This document shows positions 43,030 to 51,897 of a DNA stretch of 64,000 nucleotides, one piece after another. A program made the translations under genes and the position numbers. The DNA is from NORP110 sp051251595 (GTDB taxonomy: Bacteria; Pseudomonadota; Alphaproteobacteria; Rhodobacterales; Rhodobacteraceae), in the NCBI GenBank assembly GCA_051251595.1, contig JBPOFA010000002.1, forward strand, positions 434,001 to 498,000, read 5' to 3'. Every line of letters begins with the position of its first letter. The stretch's first letter is position 1. A model generated the notes under the pieces. The model searched no databases, was not told where the DNA came from, and saw only the letters and a program-made list of their open reading frames with translations.

Positions 43030-44019
43030 CTATTGATTAACGTCCACGACGACCCTGCCCTGCACTTTTCCGGCCAAAATATCTGCGCCAAGGGCAGGCA
43101 AATCATCAAGCACCGCGGGGGTGATCATCGCCTCAAGCTTATCCATCGGCAAATCACGCGCAATGCGCTGCCAGGCTCTGACCCGATCCGGATAGGGACG
43201 CATAACACTGTCGATGCCCAACAGATTTATGCCGCGCAATAGAAAGGGCACAACGCTTGCAGGCAGATTTGCCCCGCCAGCCAGACCAACCGCAGCCACG
43301 GAAGATCCGTATTTCATCTGCCCAAGGACCCGGGCCAACATTTCACCGCCAACAGCGTCAATGCATCCCGCCCAGCTTTCTGTCTCTAGCGGTCTTTTGA
43401 CCGTTTCGTTGAGCTCTTCGCGCGGTACGATCTGACTTGCGCCCAGGTGTTTCAGATAATCCGCGGTTTCCGGGCGACCGGTGACGGCAGCGACTTCGTA
43501 GCCGAGATTGGCAAGAATGGCCGTCGCGACAGATCCAACACCGCCAGCGGCCCCTGTGACCAAGACAGGCCCCTGACCCGCAGCCAGGCCATGATCCTCG
43601 AGCGCGATGACGGATAACATCGCCGTAAACCCGGCCGTGCCCACAGCCATTGCTTGTTTGGGGGTCAGCCCCTCTGGCAGTTTCACCAACCAATCAGCGT
43701 TCACCCTGGCCTTTTGGGCATAGCCGCCCCAATGCGCCTCTCCTACACGCCAACCGGTCAAAACGACTTTGTCCCCAACCGCGTAGCGTGGATCGGTTGA
43801 GGATTCGACCGTACCGGAAAAATCAATTCCGGGCACATGGGGATAGTTGCGCACCAACCCGCCGCCGGGACCGATGCACAAACCGTCTTTGTAGTTCACC
43901 GTTGAATATTCAACCGCAACCGTAACGTCCCCTTGGGGAAGCTGATCTGTGGAAATCTCTTGGACGGCGGCATGCGTTTTTCCGGCGTCATCTTTTTCTA
44001 CAACCAATGCTTTGAACAT
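43030..44019 (-). CDS. acuI: acryloyl-CoA reductase (AcuI/YhdH family)
   Basis: A 329-residue NADPH-dependent medium-chain reductase that turns acryloyl-CoA into propionyl-CoA, removing a toxic product of DMSP breakdown. Hallmarks are VEYSTVNYKDGLCIG, HVPGIDFSGTV, the Rossmann loop GAAGGVGSVA (156-165) and NLLGIDSVMRPYPDRVRAW. The start at 44019 follows GGGGGGAC; the longer frame is rejected. No dmdA is nearby, but the BCCT carrier downstream is consistent with a DMSP role. acuI is the best name; a generic quinone-reductase-like role cannot be excluded. Confidence 0.82.
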   Translation of the reverse strand: MFKALVVEKDDAGKTHAAVQEISTDQLPQGDVTVAVEYSTVNYKDGLCIGPGGGLVRNYPHVPGIDFSGTVESSTDPRYAVGDKVVLTGWRVGEAHWGGYAQKARVNADWLVKLPEGLTPKQAMAVGTAGFTAMLSVIALEDHGLAAGQGPVLVTGAAGGVGSVATAILANLGYEVAAVTGRPETADYLKHLGASQIVPREELNETVKRPLETESWAGCIDAVGGEMLARVLGQMKYGSSVAAVGLAGGANLPASVVPFLLRGINLLGIDSVMRPYPDRVRAWQRIARDLPMDKLEAMITPAVLDDLPALGADILAGKVQGRVVVDVNQ

Positions 44020-44274
44020 CTTGGTCCCCCCTGCACCAAATGGCGTTTCGTGCGAAGCGCAGTGCACAAGCTGTGACGCACACGTTTCTTTGGCCTTCAT
44101 ATAGGTCATGGCGCTGCAGTTTTAGCAATGTTTTTCGCGGCATTTATCCGGGATGACTTGACGTTGAATACGTTCTGGACAAAACAGCCTCAAAGGGCGG
44201 AATCATATTGGTTCGCCCCAATCGCCCCGCAACGGGCGAAATAGATTTTTTCTGAGATTGTTTGCGAGGACTAT

Positions 44275-45318
44275 ATGAACAACATCGCCCGTCTTCTCGG
44301 CTCTGCTGCTCTTCTTAGTGTTGCTGGCCCTGCCTTTGCCGAAGATTCTGATCTTTTGGTTTTTGATTATTCTGGTTTTGAAAACCCGGAATACCACAGT
44401 ACCTATATCGCCAAGAATGGTGATAGCCCGCGTTATGCCTTCTTTGGCGACGAAGAAGAGGCGTTTCAAAAGATCGTTTCGGGTTTCAAACCGGATGTCA
44501 GCCATATCTGCGCCGGGTCCGTAAACAAGTGGCTGGATGCTGGTATTCTTGAACCATGGGATACGGCGAAAATCACCGAGTTTGGAAATCTAAACACGGA
44601 TCTGACCGGGTCCGAGATGGCCGGGGATGGCGACGTCTATTTCTTGCCAACGGACTATGGCTCTACCGCGATTGCCTATAATACCGAAGAAGTCCCTGCC
44701 GAAGATGTAGCCAGCCTGTCTGTGTTCCAGAACCCAAAATACACAGGCCGCGTCACGATCCCTGACAATGTCGATGATGCCTATGCTCTGGCCTATTTGG
44801 TAACAGGCGTGACGGATTGGCAAAACCTGACCGAGGAACAATTCGCTGCCGCCTCTGCTTGGTTGCGTGAGGCGCATCAGTATCAGCGCACCTATTGGAC
44901 CGATGCGGCAGAGCTGGCGCAATTGTTGGCAACGGGCGAGGTTCTGGTGGCCTGGGCCTGGAATGAGACATTCCCCGCAATGGTTGACGAAGGCTATCCG
45001 ATTGGTTTCCAACGTGAAGCCGCCGAAGGGTCTTCGCTTTGGCTTTGCGGGTTTGTGAACATGAAGGACGGCGAAGGCGTCGAGGCGAAAGCCTATGACT
45101 ATGTGAACGCCATTCTTGATCCAAGTTCCACAGACGCGCTTTTGGCGGATGGGTTCGGTCAATCCAATGCCAAGGCGATGGAAAATGTTGCCGATGATGT
45201 TTTGGTTGCTTCTGGCCTAGGCCCGATCGACGTGCCAATTTTTGCGCAACTGCCAGTATCCAACGAATGGCGCACCCGCCACTCTGAGGAATTCGAAAAG
45301 ATCAAAGCCGGGTTTTGA
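44275..45318 (+). CDS. PotD/PotF-like extracellular solute-binding protein (orphan)
   Basis: A 347-residue periplasmic binding protein with a Sec signal peptide of about 22 residues (ending AFAED). The mature part, LLVFDYSGFENPEYH, GFKPDVSHICAGSVNKWLDA, FLPTDYGSTAIAYN and VLVAWAWNETFPAMVD, fits the spermidine/putrescine-type family. It stands alone between divergent acuI and the tmRNA gene, with a terminator after it, and there is no permease or ATPase gene nearby, so its transporter must be encoded elsewhere or it works as a sensor. Ligand unknown. Confidence 0.82.
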   Translation: MNNIARLLGSAALLSVAGPAFAEDSDLLVFDYSGFENPEYHSTYIAKNGDSPRYAFFGDEEEAFQKIVSGFKPDVSHICAGSVNKWLDAGILEPWDTAKITEFGNLNTDLTGSEMAGDGDVYFLPTDYGSTAIAYNTEEVPAEDVASLSVFQNPKYTGRVTIPDNVDDAYALAYLVTGVTDWQNLTEEQFAAASAWLREAHQYQRTYWTDAAELAQLLATGEVLVAWAWNETFPAMVDEGYPIGFQREAAEGSSLWLCGFVNMKDGEGVEAKAYDYVNAILDPSSTDALLADGFGQSNAKAMENVADDVLVASGLGPIDVPIFAQLPVSNEWRTRHSEEFEKIKAGF

Positions 45319-45337
45319 TCTTAAACCTGATATTTCG

Positions 45338-45370
45338 AAAAAGGGCCGTCCATCTGGGCGGCTCTTTTTT
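45338..45370 (+). terminator. rho-independent terminator after the PotD-like gene
   Basis: AGGGCCGTCC pairs with GGGCGGCTCT (one G-T wobble) around ATCT and is followed by six T residues. It separates the binding-protein gene from the tmRNA gene. Confidence 0.85.
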
Positions 45371-45434
45371 CATGGATTGCCCCGTCCCCTGACGCATTCC
45401 CTTGATACCTCAGCAAATACTCCCTAAGTAAAGA

Positions 45435-45765
45435 TTGTTCCGGGCAACCGGGACTATGGTGATAAACGCGCTCGTCATAAGCGGATCGGACCCGGGGGCG
45501 GTACCCGGCGGCTCCACCAACAGTTCCTTCATTTGGGGACGGATGGGGCCGAAATAGGATCGACGAACGTCTAAAGGGGTTAGCTTTTACTCGGTGAGGA
45601 ACCACCGTTATCGGTCCAAATCGTACAGTTGCAAATGACAACCGTGCTCCAGCTATGGCTTTGGCTGCGTAAGCAGTCCGAGTTCGCTGAACTTAAGCCC
45701 TTTCGCCTAGCCGCGTAAGGCGGGGTTCGCAGGCACCTGGCAACAGAAGCCTGCACTTTAAGCTG
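45435..45765 (+). ncRNA. ssrA: tmRNA, circularly permuted two-piece form
   Basis: The acceptor piece comes first and ends GGCTCCACCA at 45519, with the T-arm (GGGGGCGGTACCCGGCG) before it. The coding piece starts GGGGCCGAAATAGGATCGAC at 45545; GGGGCC pairs with GGCTCC of the acceptor piece, as in normal tmRNA but in permuted order. The tag frame at 45631-45672 reads ANDNRAPAMALAA then stop. This is the alphaproteobacterial arrangement in which an internal segment (about 45520-45544) is removed to give two RNAs. It rescues stalled ribosomes. The adjacent sspB encodes the adaptor that delivers tagged proteins to ClpXP. End points are approximate. Confidence 0.93.
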
Positions 45766-45868
45766 TTTTCAGTCAGTTGCGTTGGTTCTGCGTCCAAAGC
45801 GCAATGCTTACTTTTCCTTAGATCAAGAATCCCCTATCCTACCGAAGAAACGTTTCGGGAGACGCATG

Positions 45869-46342
45869 ATGTCTGACAGTATTGACTATGGAGTTCTGAT
45901 GCATCGCGCGATGCGCGGTCTGATCCAGGAAGTCATGGAAGGCGTCCGCGACAATGGGTTGCCCGGGGAACACCATTTCTTTGTGACCTTTGACACCAAC
46001 CATGTGGATGCAAAGCTGGCCGTTTGGTTGACGGAAAGATACCCAGACGAAATGACGGTGGTGATCCAGCATTGGTTCGACAATCTAGAGGTCACAGACA
46101 AGGGCTTTGGCATCACCCTGAATTTTGGGGACGACCCAGAGGATCTGTTTATTCCCTATGACGCGATCAAAACCTTTGTCGATCCGTCTGTGGAGTTCGG
46201 TTTGCGTTTTGAAACGCAGGACGAAACCGACGCTGAAATCACTGAATTGACACCGGCCAGCGAAGAGCATGGTGAAGATGACGATGCTGACACACCGGAA
46301 ACCGACGCAGAAGTCGTAAGTCTAGACAGTTTTCGCAAATAG
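45869..46342 (+). CDS. sspB: ClpXP adaptor SspB (alpha-type)
   Basis: A 157-residue protein of the SspB family (DUF1321 form in alphaproteobacteria). It has IDYGVLMHRAMRGLIQEVME, the beta-sandwich part with HHFFVTFDTNHVDAKLAVW and YPDEMTVVIQHWFDNL, FGDDPEDLFIPYDAI, then a flexible acidic linker and the C-terminal ClpX-binding tail VVSLDSFRK. It tethers ssrA-tagged proteins to ClpXP for degradation. Two ATGs (45866 and 45869) share the GGGAG ribosome site; 45869 has the better spacing. It lies directly after the tmRNA gene, so tag and adaptor are neighbours. Confidence 0.9.
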   Translation: MSDSIDYGVLMHRAMRGLIQEVMEGVRDNGLPGEHHFFVTFDTNHVDAKLAVWLTERYPDEMTVVIQHWFDNLEVTDKGFGITLNFGDDPEDLFIPYDAIKTFVDPSVEFGLRFETQDETDAEITELTPASEEHGEDDDADTPETDAEVVSLDSFRK

Positions 46343-46355
46343 AAACCGCCAAATC

Positions 46356-46378
46356 CTGCCAGACGCTATGGCAGTTTT
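46356..46378 (+). terminator. weak rho-independent terminator after sspB
   Basis: CTGCCA (46356-46361) pairs with TGGCAG (46369-46374) around a seven-base loop and is followed by four T residues. Short, so partial read-through into fumC is possible. Confidence 0.6.
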
Positions 46379-46424
46379 GCTGTGTTTGGGCTAAGCAAGC
46401 CGGGATTTTTTGATGGAGCAGATC

Positions 46425-47819
46425 ATGACCCAAACCCGCACAGAAACCGATAGCTTTGGCCCCCTGGAAGTACCCGCTGACAAGTATTGGGGCGCGCAGA
46501 CGCAACGCTCTATCATGAACTTTCCGATTGGTTGGGAAAAACAACCCATTGCAATCGTGCGTGCGCTTGGCGTCATCAAACAGGGGTGTGCCATTGCCAA
46601 CCGCGATCTGGGCAAGCTCGACGCTGATAAGGCCGACGCAATCATTCAGGCAGCCTCCGAAGTTGTTGCTGGCAAGTTTGATGACAACTTTCCACTGGTT
46701 GTCTGGCAGACAGGCTCTGGCACGCAGTCAAACATGAACGCGAATGAGGTCATCGCGAACCGCGCCATTGAAATTCTGGGCGGTGTTATCGGGTCAAAAG
46801 ACCCGGTTCACCCAAATGACCACTGTAATATGGGGCAGTCCTCTAACGACACATTCCCAACCGCAATGCATATTGCCACAGCGACAACAGCGCATGAGGT
46901 TCTGTTGCCCGGACTGGCAAAGCTGCATTTCGCGTTGGATGCCAAGGTCAAGGAATTTGACGGGATCATCAAGATTGGCCGCACCCATACGATGGATGCG
47001 ACGCCCTTGACCCTAAGCCAGGAATTTTCAGGTTACGCGCATCAGGTCGCCATGGGTATCGAACGCGTTAAGGGCGCTCTGGGGCGGATATATGAACTGG
47101 CCCAAGGGGGCACGGCAGTTGGCACCGGCCTGAACACCCCAAACGGTTGGGGCGAACAGGTTGCGGCAAACATGGCCGAGATCACCGGCCTGCCCTTTGT
47201 CACCGCCCCCAATAAATTCGAAGCCCTCGCTGCACATGACGCGTTGGTTGAAATGTCAGGTGCTTTGAAAACCGTAGCGGCCAGCCTGTTCAAGATTGCC
47301 AATGACATCCGGCTGCTCGGCTCTGGCCCGCGCTGTGGTCTGGGCGAATTGATGTTGCCTGAAAATGAACCCGGCAGCTCTATTATGCCGGGCAAGGTGA
47401 ACCCGACACAGGCAGAGGCGATGACGCAGGTTTGCGCCCATGTCTTTGGCAATGACGCGGCCGTTGGTTTTGCGGGCAGTCAGGGGCATTTTGAACTGAA
47501 TGTTTATAAGCCGATGATGGCCTACAATGTGTTGCAATCTATGCAGCTGCTTGGGGACGCCTGTTCAACCTTCACCGACAATTGCGTCAACGGGCTAGAG
47601 GCCAACCGCACCCGGATTGACCAATTGATGCGGGAAAGCCTGATGTTGGTGACGGCACTTGCCCCGACGATTGGCTATGACAATGCAACGACCGTCGCCA
47701 AGACCGCCCATAAGAACGGCACCACCCTGCGGGAAGAGGCTGTGAATTTGGGCTTTGTTGATGCTGAGACCTTTGACAAGGTCGTCCGCCCGGAACAAAT
47801 GATTGGCCCAAAATCTTGA
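46425..47819 (+). CDS. fumC: fumarate hydratase class II
   Basis: A 464-residue fumarase that interconverts fumarate and malate in the citric acid cycle. Family motifs are WQTGSGTQSNMNANEV, NMGQSSNDTFPTAMH and the signature GSSIMPGKVNPTQAEA (about 316-331). The start at 46425 is used because GGAG lies six bases upstream; alternatives at 46410 and 46413 are poorer. Two small genes overlap or follow it, the usual Rhodobacterales context. Confidence 0.95.
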   Translation: MTQTRTETDSFGPLEVPADKYWGAQTQRSIMNFPIGWEKQPIAIVRALGVIKQGCAIANRDLGKLDADKADAIIQAASEVVAGKFDDNFPLVVWQTGSGTQSNMNANEVIANRAIEILGGVIGSKDPVHPNDHCNMGQSSNDTFPTAMHIATATTAHEVLLPGLAKLHFALDAKVKEFDGIIKIGRTHTMDATPLTLSQEFSGYAHQVAMGIERVKGALGRIYELAQGGTAVGTGLNTPNGWGEQVAANMAEITGLPFVTAPNKFEALAAHDALVEMSGALKTVAASLFKIANDIRLLGSGPRCGLGELMLPENEPGSSIMPGKVNPTQAEAMTQVCAHVFGNDAAVGFAGSQGHFELNVYKPMMAYNVLQSMQLLGDACSTFTDNCVNGLEANRTRIDQLMRESLMLVTALAPTIGYDNATTVAKTAHKNGTTLREEAVNLGFVDAETFDKVVRPEQMIGPKS

Positions 47820-47998
47820 CCCAACCGATCAATCTGAACAAGGCCAGAAAGAAAAGGGCCATTGACCAACGCAAGGCGAAAGCCGCGGAAAATTCGGTCA
47901 AGTTCGGGTTGAGCGGGACGGACAAAAAAACCATTTCAGACCGTTCTGAAAAAGCTGCAAGAATTTTGGATGGGCATCGAAAAGAGCGCTTAGAATGA
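47816..47998 (+). CDS. DUF4169 family small basic protein
   Basis: A 60-residue, strongly basic protein starting INLNKARKKRAIDQRKAKAA, matching the DUF4169 family that commonly follows fumC. The start is a TTG that overlaps the fumC stop, and the end overlaps the next gene (ATGA), so all three are translationally linked. Function unknown. Confidence 0.75.
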   Translation: MTQPINLNKARKKRAIDQRKAKAAENSVKFGLSGTDKKTISDRSEKAARILDGHRKERLE

Positions 47999-48231
47999 CC
48001 GGTCGCCCAATGAAAAGGTCTTTGACCCTGCGTGGGCACCGGACATCTGTTTCGCTGGAAGATGAGTTTTGGGATGCGTTCCGATTGATTGCACGAGAGC
48101 TTAACCGACCGTTAAACGATTTGGCCGCCGAAATTGATGCCGAGCGTGGAGTATCTTCAGGCTTGGCATCGGCTATTCGGGTTTATGTTTTGCGTCATTA
48201 CCAATCTGGCGAGGACGAACATCCAATGTGA
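47995..48231 (+). CDS. ribbon-helix-helix domain protein
   Basis: A 78-residue protein with a ribbon-helix-helix fold: SLTLRGHRTSVSLEDEFWDA followed by two helices (FRLIARELNRPLNDLAAEI, SSGLASAIRVYVLRHY). RHH proteins are usually DNA-binding regulators; whether this one binds DNA is unproven. It overlaps DUF4169 by four bases upstream and overlaps the convergent cytochrome P450 gene by about 59 bases at its 3' end. Confidence 0.82.
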   Translation: MTGRPMKRSLTLRGHRTSVSLEDEFWDAFRLIARELNRPLNDLAAEIDAERGVSSGLASAIRVYVLRHYQSGEDEHPM

Positions 48232-49555
48232 TGCCGTCCCGGCTGCGCACTGTCAAAAAGGCGACAGGCACTGGTGGGGGATCTTGGGTCAGCTGAAATG
48301 TGAAGCTGCGCAACAGCTGCGCCATCAACACCGTCCCCTCTAGCATCGCAAACCCGGCGCCGGGGCAGACACGGGGGCCTGCCGAAAACGGCAGATAGGC
48401 TGATCGTGCCGAGGCCTGTCCCTGCCCTGTTTCATACCGATCCGGATCGAATTCATCGGGGTTGTCCCAGATATCTGTGTGCCTGTGCAAATGCCATGGG
48501 CTGATCACAAACTGCGCCCCGGTCTTTTGATCCAGGTTCCGAAACCGTTCTGGTTTGGTCGTTTCTCGCACCATCATCGGCACCGGCGGATAAAGCCGCA
48601 GCGTCTCTTTAAAGACATTTCGTGTGAAGGGCAGCTTTGACAATTCAGAAAACAACATGTCATCGCTTAGGGTTAGGGCCTCTGCCACGGCCCTGTTTTG
48701 TGCTTCATCAGATGCAGCCAGCAAATACAGCGCCCAGGCCAAGGCAGAAGCGCTGGTTTCGTGGCCGGCCAAAAAGAAGATTGCCACCTGATCTATCATT
48801 TCTTCTGTCGTGAATGTCTGACCTGTTTCAGGATCTTTTTGGGTCATGATCTTTGTGGCCAGATCGTCAGGCGCCGTGCCCGCCGCAATGTCGCGCGCAC
48901 GGTCCTGTGTGAGCTTTCCGATCAAGGTGCGAATCTTGCGGGCACTGTCCCGCACGGCTTTTTTGTGGGGTCGCGGGACCCAACCTGGCAAGGGGACAAA
49001 GGCCGCAATATTCAGCAAAGGCTGATTGCGTTGGTAGGTCTGAAACTCTTCAAACACTTCAGCGGCAAGGTCATGGGTGATTGGGATGGAAAACAGGCTG
49101 CGAAAGATGACGTCGGCGGCAAGATGACTGGTGAAACTCTCAATCTCGACCGGGCCGGGCTGAGCCCCGAGCCTGTCACACGCCGCCTGCCCTGCGTCGC
49201 GGATGCAGGCGAAACTTTCTTTCAGACGCCCACGTTCAAAGGCGGGATCAATGATCCGGCGTTGTTTTTCCCATTCTTCCCCATTGGTGACGAACACAGA
49301 GCGCCCCAGCAAGGGCCTTAGTCCTTCGCCAATTCGGTCGGATTTCGGAAAGTCCCTTGGACGTTCTTTCAGGACCGTGTCGATCAGGTCTGGTTGATTG
49401 ATCAAATAGGATTGAAAAAACGGAGTGCGAAACGCCGCCATCTTGGCGCGGTACAGACGCTCTGGTTGGGCAGACAGGATATCTTTGCGAAACAGGCGCA
49501 AATACTGCCACAAGGACACTTTGTCTGGGCGCGACTGTGGCTTTGGCGGGATCAT
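48173..49555 (-). CDS. cytochrome P450
   Basis: A 460-residue soluble P450 monooxygenase. It has the I-helix AIFFLAGHETSASALAW (oxygen-activating threonine), the ExxR motif FKETLRLYPP, and the heme loop FSAGPRVCPGAGFA with the axial cysteine near residue 397. It overlaps the upstream alpha/beta-hydrolase-like gene by four bases (ATGA), so it is the second gene of a two-gene unit. Substrate unknown; no ferredoxin gene is adjacent. Its 3' end overlaps the RHH gene on the other strand. Confidence 0.92.
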   Translation of the reverse strand: MIPPKPQSRPDKVSLWQYLRLFRKDILSAQPERLYRAKMAAFRTPFFQSYLINQPDLIDTVLKERPRDFPKSDRIGEGLRPLLGRSVFVTNGEEWEKQRRIIDPAFERGRLKESFACIRDAGQAACDRLGAQPGPVEIESFTSHLAADVIFRSLFSIPITHDLAAEVFEEFQTYQRNQPLLNIAAFVPLPGWVPRPHKKAVRDSARKIRTLIGKLTQDRARDIAAGTAPDDLATKIMTQKDPETGQTFTTEEMIDQVAIFFLAGHETSASALAWALYLLAASDEAQNRAVAEALTLSDDMLFSELSKLPFTRNVFKETLRLYPPVPMMVRETTKPERFRNLDQKTGAQFVISPWHLHRHTDIWDNPDEFDPDRYETGQGQASARSAYLPFSAGPRVCPGAGFAMLEGTVLMAQLLRSFTFQLTQDPPPVPVAFLTVRSRDGITLDVRPRQIGNDAKHKPE

Positions 49556-50766
49556 CGCGCCACCGAACGATAGCGAGAGGCGGGAACGTCAATTCGGCTT
49601 TTCGAAGGGGGGCGGTCTTTGTACCGTTCGGCCAAGGTCACCGGGCCGGCCGAGATCTGGAAATAGTCGTAATCCCTTGGCCGATCAAAGGCGCAGAGAT
49701 ACTGGAAATGCAGGCGGAAATACCGGCGTTTCAATTTTTTCCATGTCTCGGGTTTTAGGGACTTTGTGAAAGCTGCAGAAAAGACCAGGGGCCAGCGCTT
49801 GTCCCCTGTCGCGACGCCTGAAACGGCAACCGGATCGCAAAGGGCAAAACTGCACCCGTCACCCGGCGCTGAAACATCCACCCAGGTAACGTCAGCTGAA
49901 CGAGACAAATACTGCAGATCGGCGCGCAGTTTGTTGGCCTTGGGCAGGAAAGAGACCATCGGGATGGCTTGCCCCAGGGACAAAAGCGCCAATTCTGGTT
50001 TGTCCTGCGTAGCCGGACGTTCCCGCAAAAGATCGGCCAGGACATTCACCGCCAGCTGCGCACCAGAGGAATGGCCCACGACCAGAACCTCATCAACATC
50101 GCTGTCCAAAGCCCCTGACACGGCGTCTTTGAAGATGTCTAGCCGTTGGTCCAATTCAGGTGGGTTTGCCCCGCCATGACCCGCGCTAAAGGCGTAGTCC
50201 TGCATCAGATAATAGGCGAATAGTTTTCGGTCATGGCGTTTGCAAAACCGTAGCCCCGCAACCAGGATAACGGCACCAAGAGGCCAGCCAAGAACGGGAT
50301 GGGTCAGGTTTGCGACAATGGTCCCAATTCCCCAGGCTACGCCCGCCAACACCACAAGCTGGGCCAACAGCACCGCAATAGGATAAAACGCTGCAATCAC
50401 GGGCCCCTTGCGCAGCCACATCAGGCGGCGCAACGTACCTGTGCTGATGTAAAGCCAGCTGGTGCGCAACAGCATCCAATATGTGCCCGGAATGGTTGAG
50501 GTCATCGAGTCCTGAACAAGATCGGACCAAACCAAAACATCATATTGGGTCTCTGTCACGTTCCCGTCGATCTCGGCACGCACAGTCCAGCCATAGCCGC
50601 CCTGTGCATCGCGGCTTTTTAGCGCGATGTCATATCCAGAAATCGCGGCCTGCGCCGCCCCTTCTCTTCGATACAACTCTCTATACCGACGCGGCGGAAA
50701 CGGATCATAACCGGGAATGTAAAAGACCCGCCGCTTTCGCACAGAATTTTGAGGATTCAACGTCAT
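49552..50766 (-). CDS. alpha/beta-hydrolase-like protein with two central membrane helices
   Basis: A 404-residue protein. The N-terminal RRVFYIPGYDPFPPRRYRELY resembles the oxyanion region of alpha/beta hydrolases, the nucleophile elbow is VVGHSSGAQLAV (serine near residue 230), and two membrane helices (FYPIAVLLAQLVVLAGVAWG and the following LGWPLGAVILVAG) are inserted before it. A late aspartate/histidine pair is plausible but not assigned. It is probably a membrane-anchored esterase or lipase. The start at 50766 is the first ATG before the conserved part; no strong ribosome site. It is coupled to the P450 gene. Confidence 0.7.
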   Translation of the reverse strand: MTLNPQNSVRKRRVFYIPGYDPFPPRRYRELYRREGAAQAAISGYDIALKSRDAQGGYGWTVRAEIDGNVTETQYDVLVWSDLVQDSMTSTIPGTYWMLLRTSWLYISTGTLRRLMWLRKGPVIAAFYPIAVLLAQLVVLAGVAWGIGTIVANLTHPVLGWPLGAVILVAGLRFCKRHDRKLFAYYLMQDYAFSAGHGGANPPELDQRLDIFKDAVSGALDSDVDEVLVVGHSSGAQLAVNVLADLLRERPATQDKPELALLSLGQAIPMVSFLPKANKLRADLQYLSRSADVTWVDVSAPGDGCSFALCDPVAVSGVATGDKRWPLVFSAAFTKSLKPETWKKLKRRYFRLHFQYLCAFDRPRDYDYFQISAGPVTLAERYKDRPPSKSRIDVPASRYRSVAR

Positions 50767-50822
50767 AAGTACCCATACTGAAGATGGGTTAATCAATAGC
50801 CGTTACGAATAGAAAAAGCCAA

Positions 50823-51575
50823 TCACCCCAGTTGGGCCAGCGCCGGGAATGTTTCAAGCAACCACCAGGAAAACATGGTGAAGGCCCCGGTCAACATTGC
50901 AACGCCGACGATGATCAACAACGCCCCCATGCCTTTTTCGATAAGGCCCATGTGCCGTTTTAAACGGGCCATCAGCTTGGTCGAGCGCTGAACAAACAGC
51001 GCGGCCAACAGAAAGGGTATGCCCAGCCCGGCTGCATAGACACCCAGCAGCAGCGTCCCACGCGCGACAGAGGCCTCTGACGCGGCCAGGGATAGGATCG
51101 CGCCAAGCTGTGGACCAATGCAAGGTGTCCAACCAAACGCAAAGGCCAACCCCAAGAGATATGCCCCAAAGGCCGAACCGCCTTGGTCGCCTGCGTCCAG
51201 CCGTGCCTCTCTGTCCAGAATGGGAATTCTGAAGATGCCTAGGAAATGAAGGCCGAAAATAATGATGACCACACCGGATATTCGAGCAAAAAGCACTTGG
51301 TTCTGCAAAAAGAACGCACCAAAGGCCGATGCGGTGAAGCCCAGAAACAAGAACACGGTCGACAGGCCAAGGACAAAGAACAAGGCCGGCACGAAAGTCT
51401 TACGCTGCCCTGCCCCGTCTGCATTCATTTCCTGCACGGAAATACCGCTCATATAGGCAAGGTAAGGCGGTACAATCGGCAGCACACAGGGGCTTAAAAA
51501 AGACAACACACCAGCCGCCAACGCAATGAATATTGCGGGCAACAGGCTGGCATCCATGATTTCAAAACCGAACAT
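50823..51575 (-). CDS. ccdA: cytochrome c biogenesis protein CcdA
   Basis: A 250-residue inner-membrane protein with six helices. The two redox cysteines are in LSPCVLPIVPPYLAYMSG and GWTPCIGPQLGAI. CcdA carries electrons from cytoplasmic thioredoxin across the membrane to reduce apocytochrome c thiols. An alternative start is ATG 51557. It is divergent from tusA. The start region lacks a strong ribosome site, so either ATG could be used. Confidence 0.9.
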   Translation of the reverse strand: MFGFEIMDASLLPAIFIALAAGVLSFLSPCVLPIVPPYLAYMSGISVQEMNADGAGQRKTFVPALFFVLGLSTVFLFLGFTASAFGAFFLQNQVLFARISGVVIIIFGLHFLGIFRIPILDREARLDAGDQGGSAFGAYLLGLAFAFGWTPCIGPQLGAILSLAASEASVARGTLLLGVYAAGLGIPFLLAALFVQRSTKLMARLKRHMGLIEKGMGALLIIVGVAMLTGAFTMFSWWLLETFPALAQLG

Positions 51576-51669
51576 GGCATTCGTCTTAACGGGCCGCACA
51601 GGAAAGGTCACGCGCACAGAATGTCACAACTTGGTGGACAAACTGAAACATCCTGCCTAGGCCTATGCT

Positions 51670-51897
51670 ATGAAATACGACCACGAACTTGATGCCCTTG
51701 GCCTGTTATGCCCGCTGCCCGTGTTAAAGGCCCGTAAACGTATTGCGGGATTGGAAACCGGACAAGTTTTGCGGCTGTTGTCTGACGATCCCGCCGCGGT
51801 GATTGATGTCCCACATTTTTGCACCGAAAACGGTCATGAGCTGATCGAGCATGAAAGCCGCAACGACGCCAATATCTTTTACATCCAAAAAAAATGA
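51670..51897 (+). CDS. sulfurtransferase TusA family protein
   Basis: A 75-residue protein of the TusA/SirA family, with the active cysteine in LGLLCPLPVLKARK (cysteine 14, CPxP motif) and the domain end HFCTENGHELIE. These proteins relay sulfur as persulfide for tRNA thiolation or other cofactors. It is a single gene; its stop codon lies inside the hairpin of a terminator shared with rne. Confidence 0.9.
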   Translation: MKYDHELDALGLLCPLPVLKARKRIAGLETGQVLRLLSDDPAAVIDVPHFCTENGHELIEHESRNDANIFYIQKK

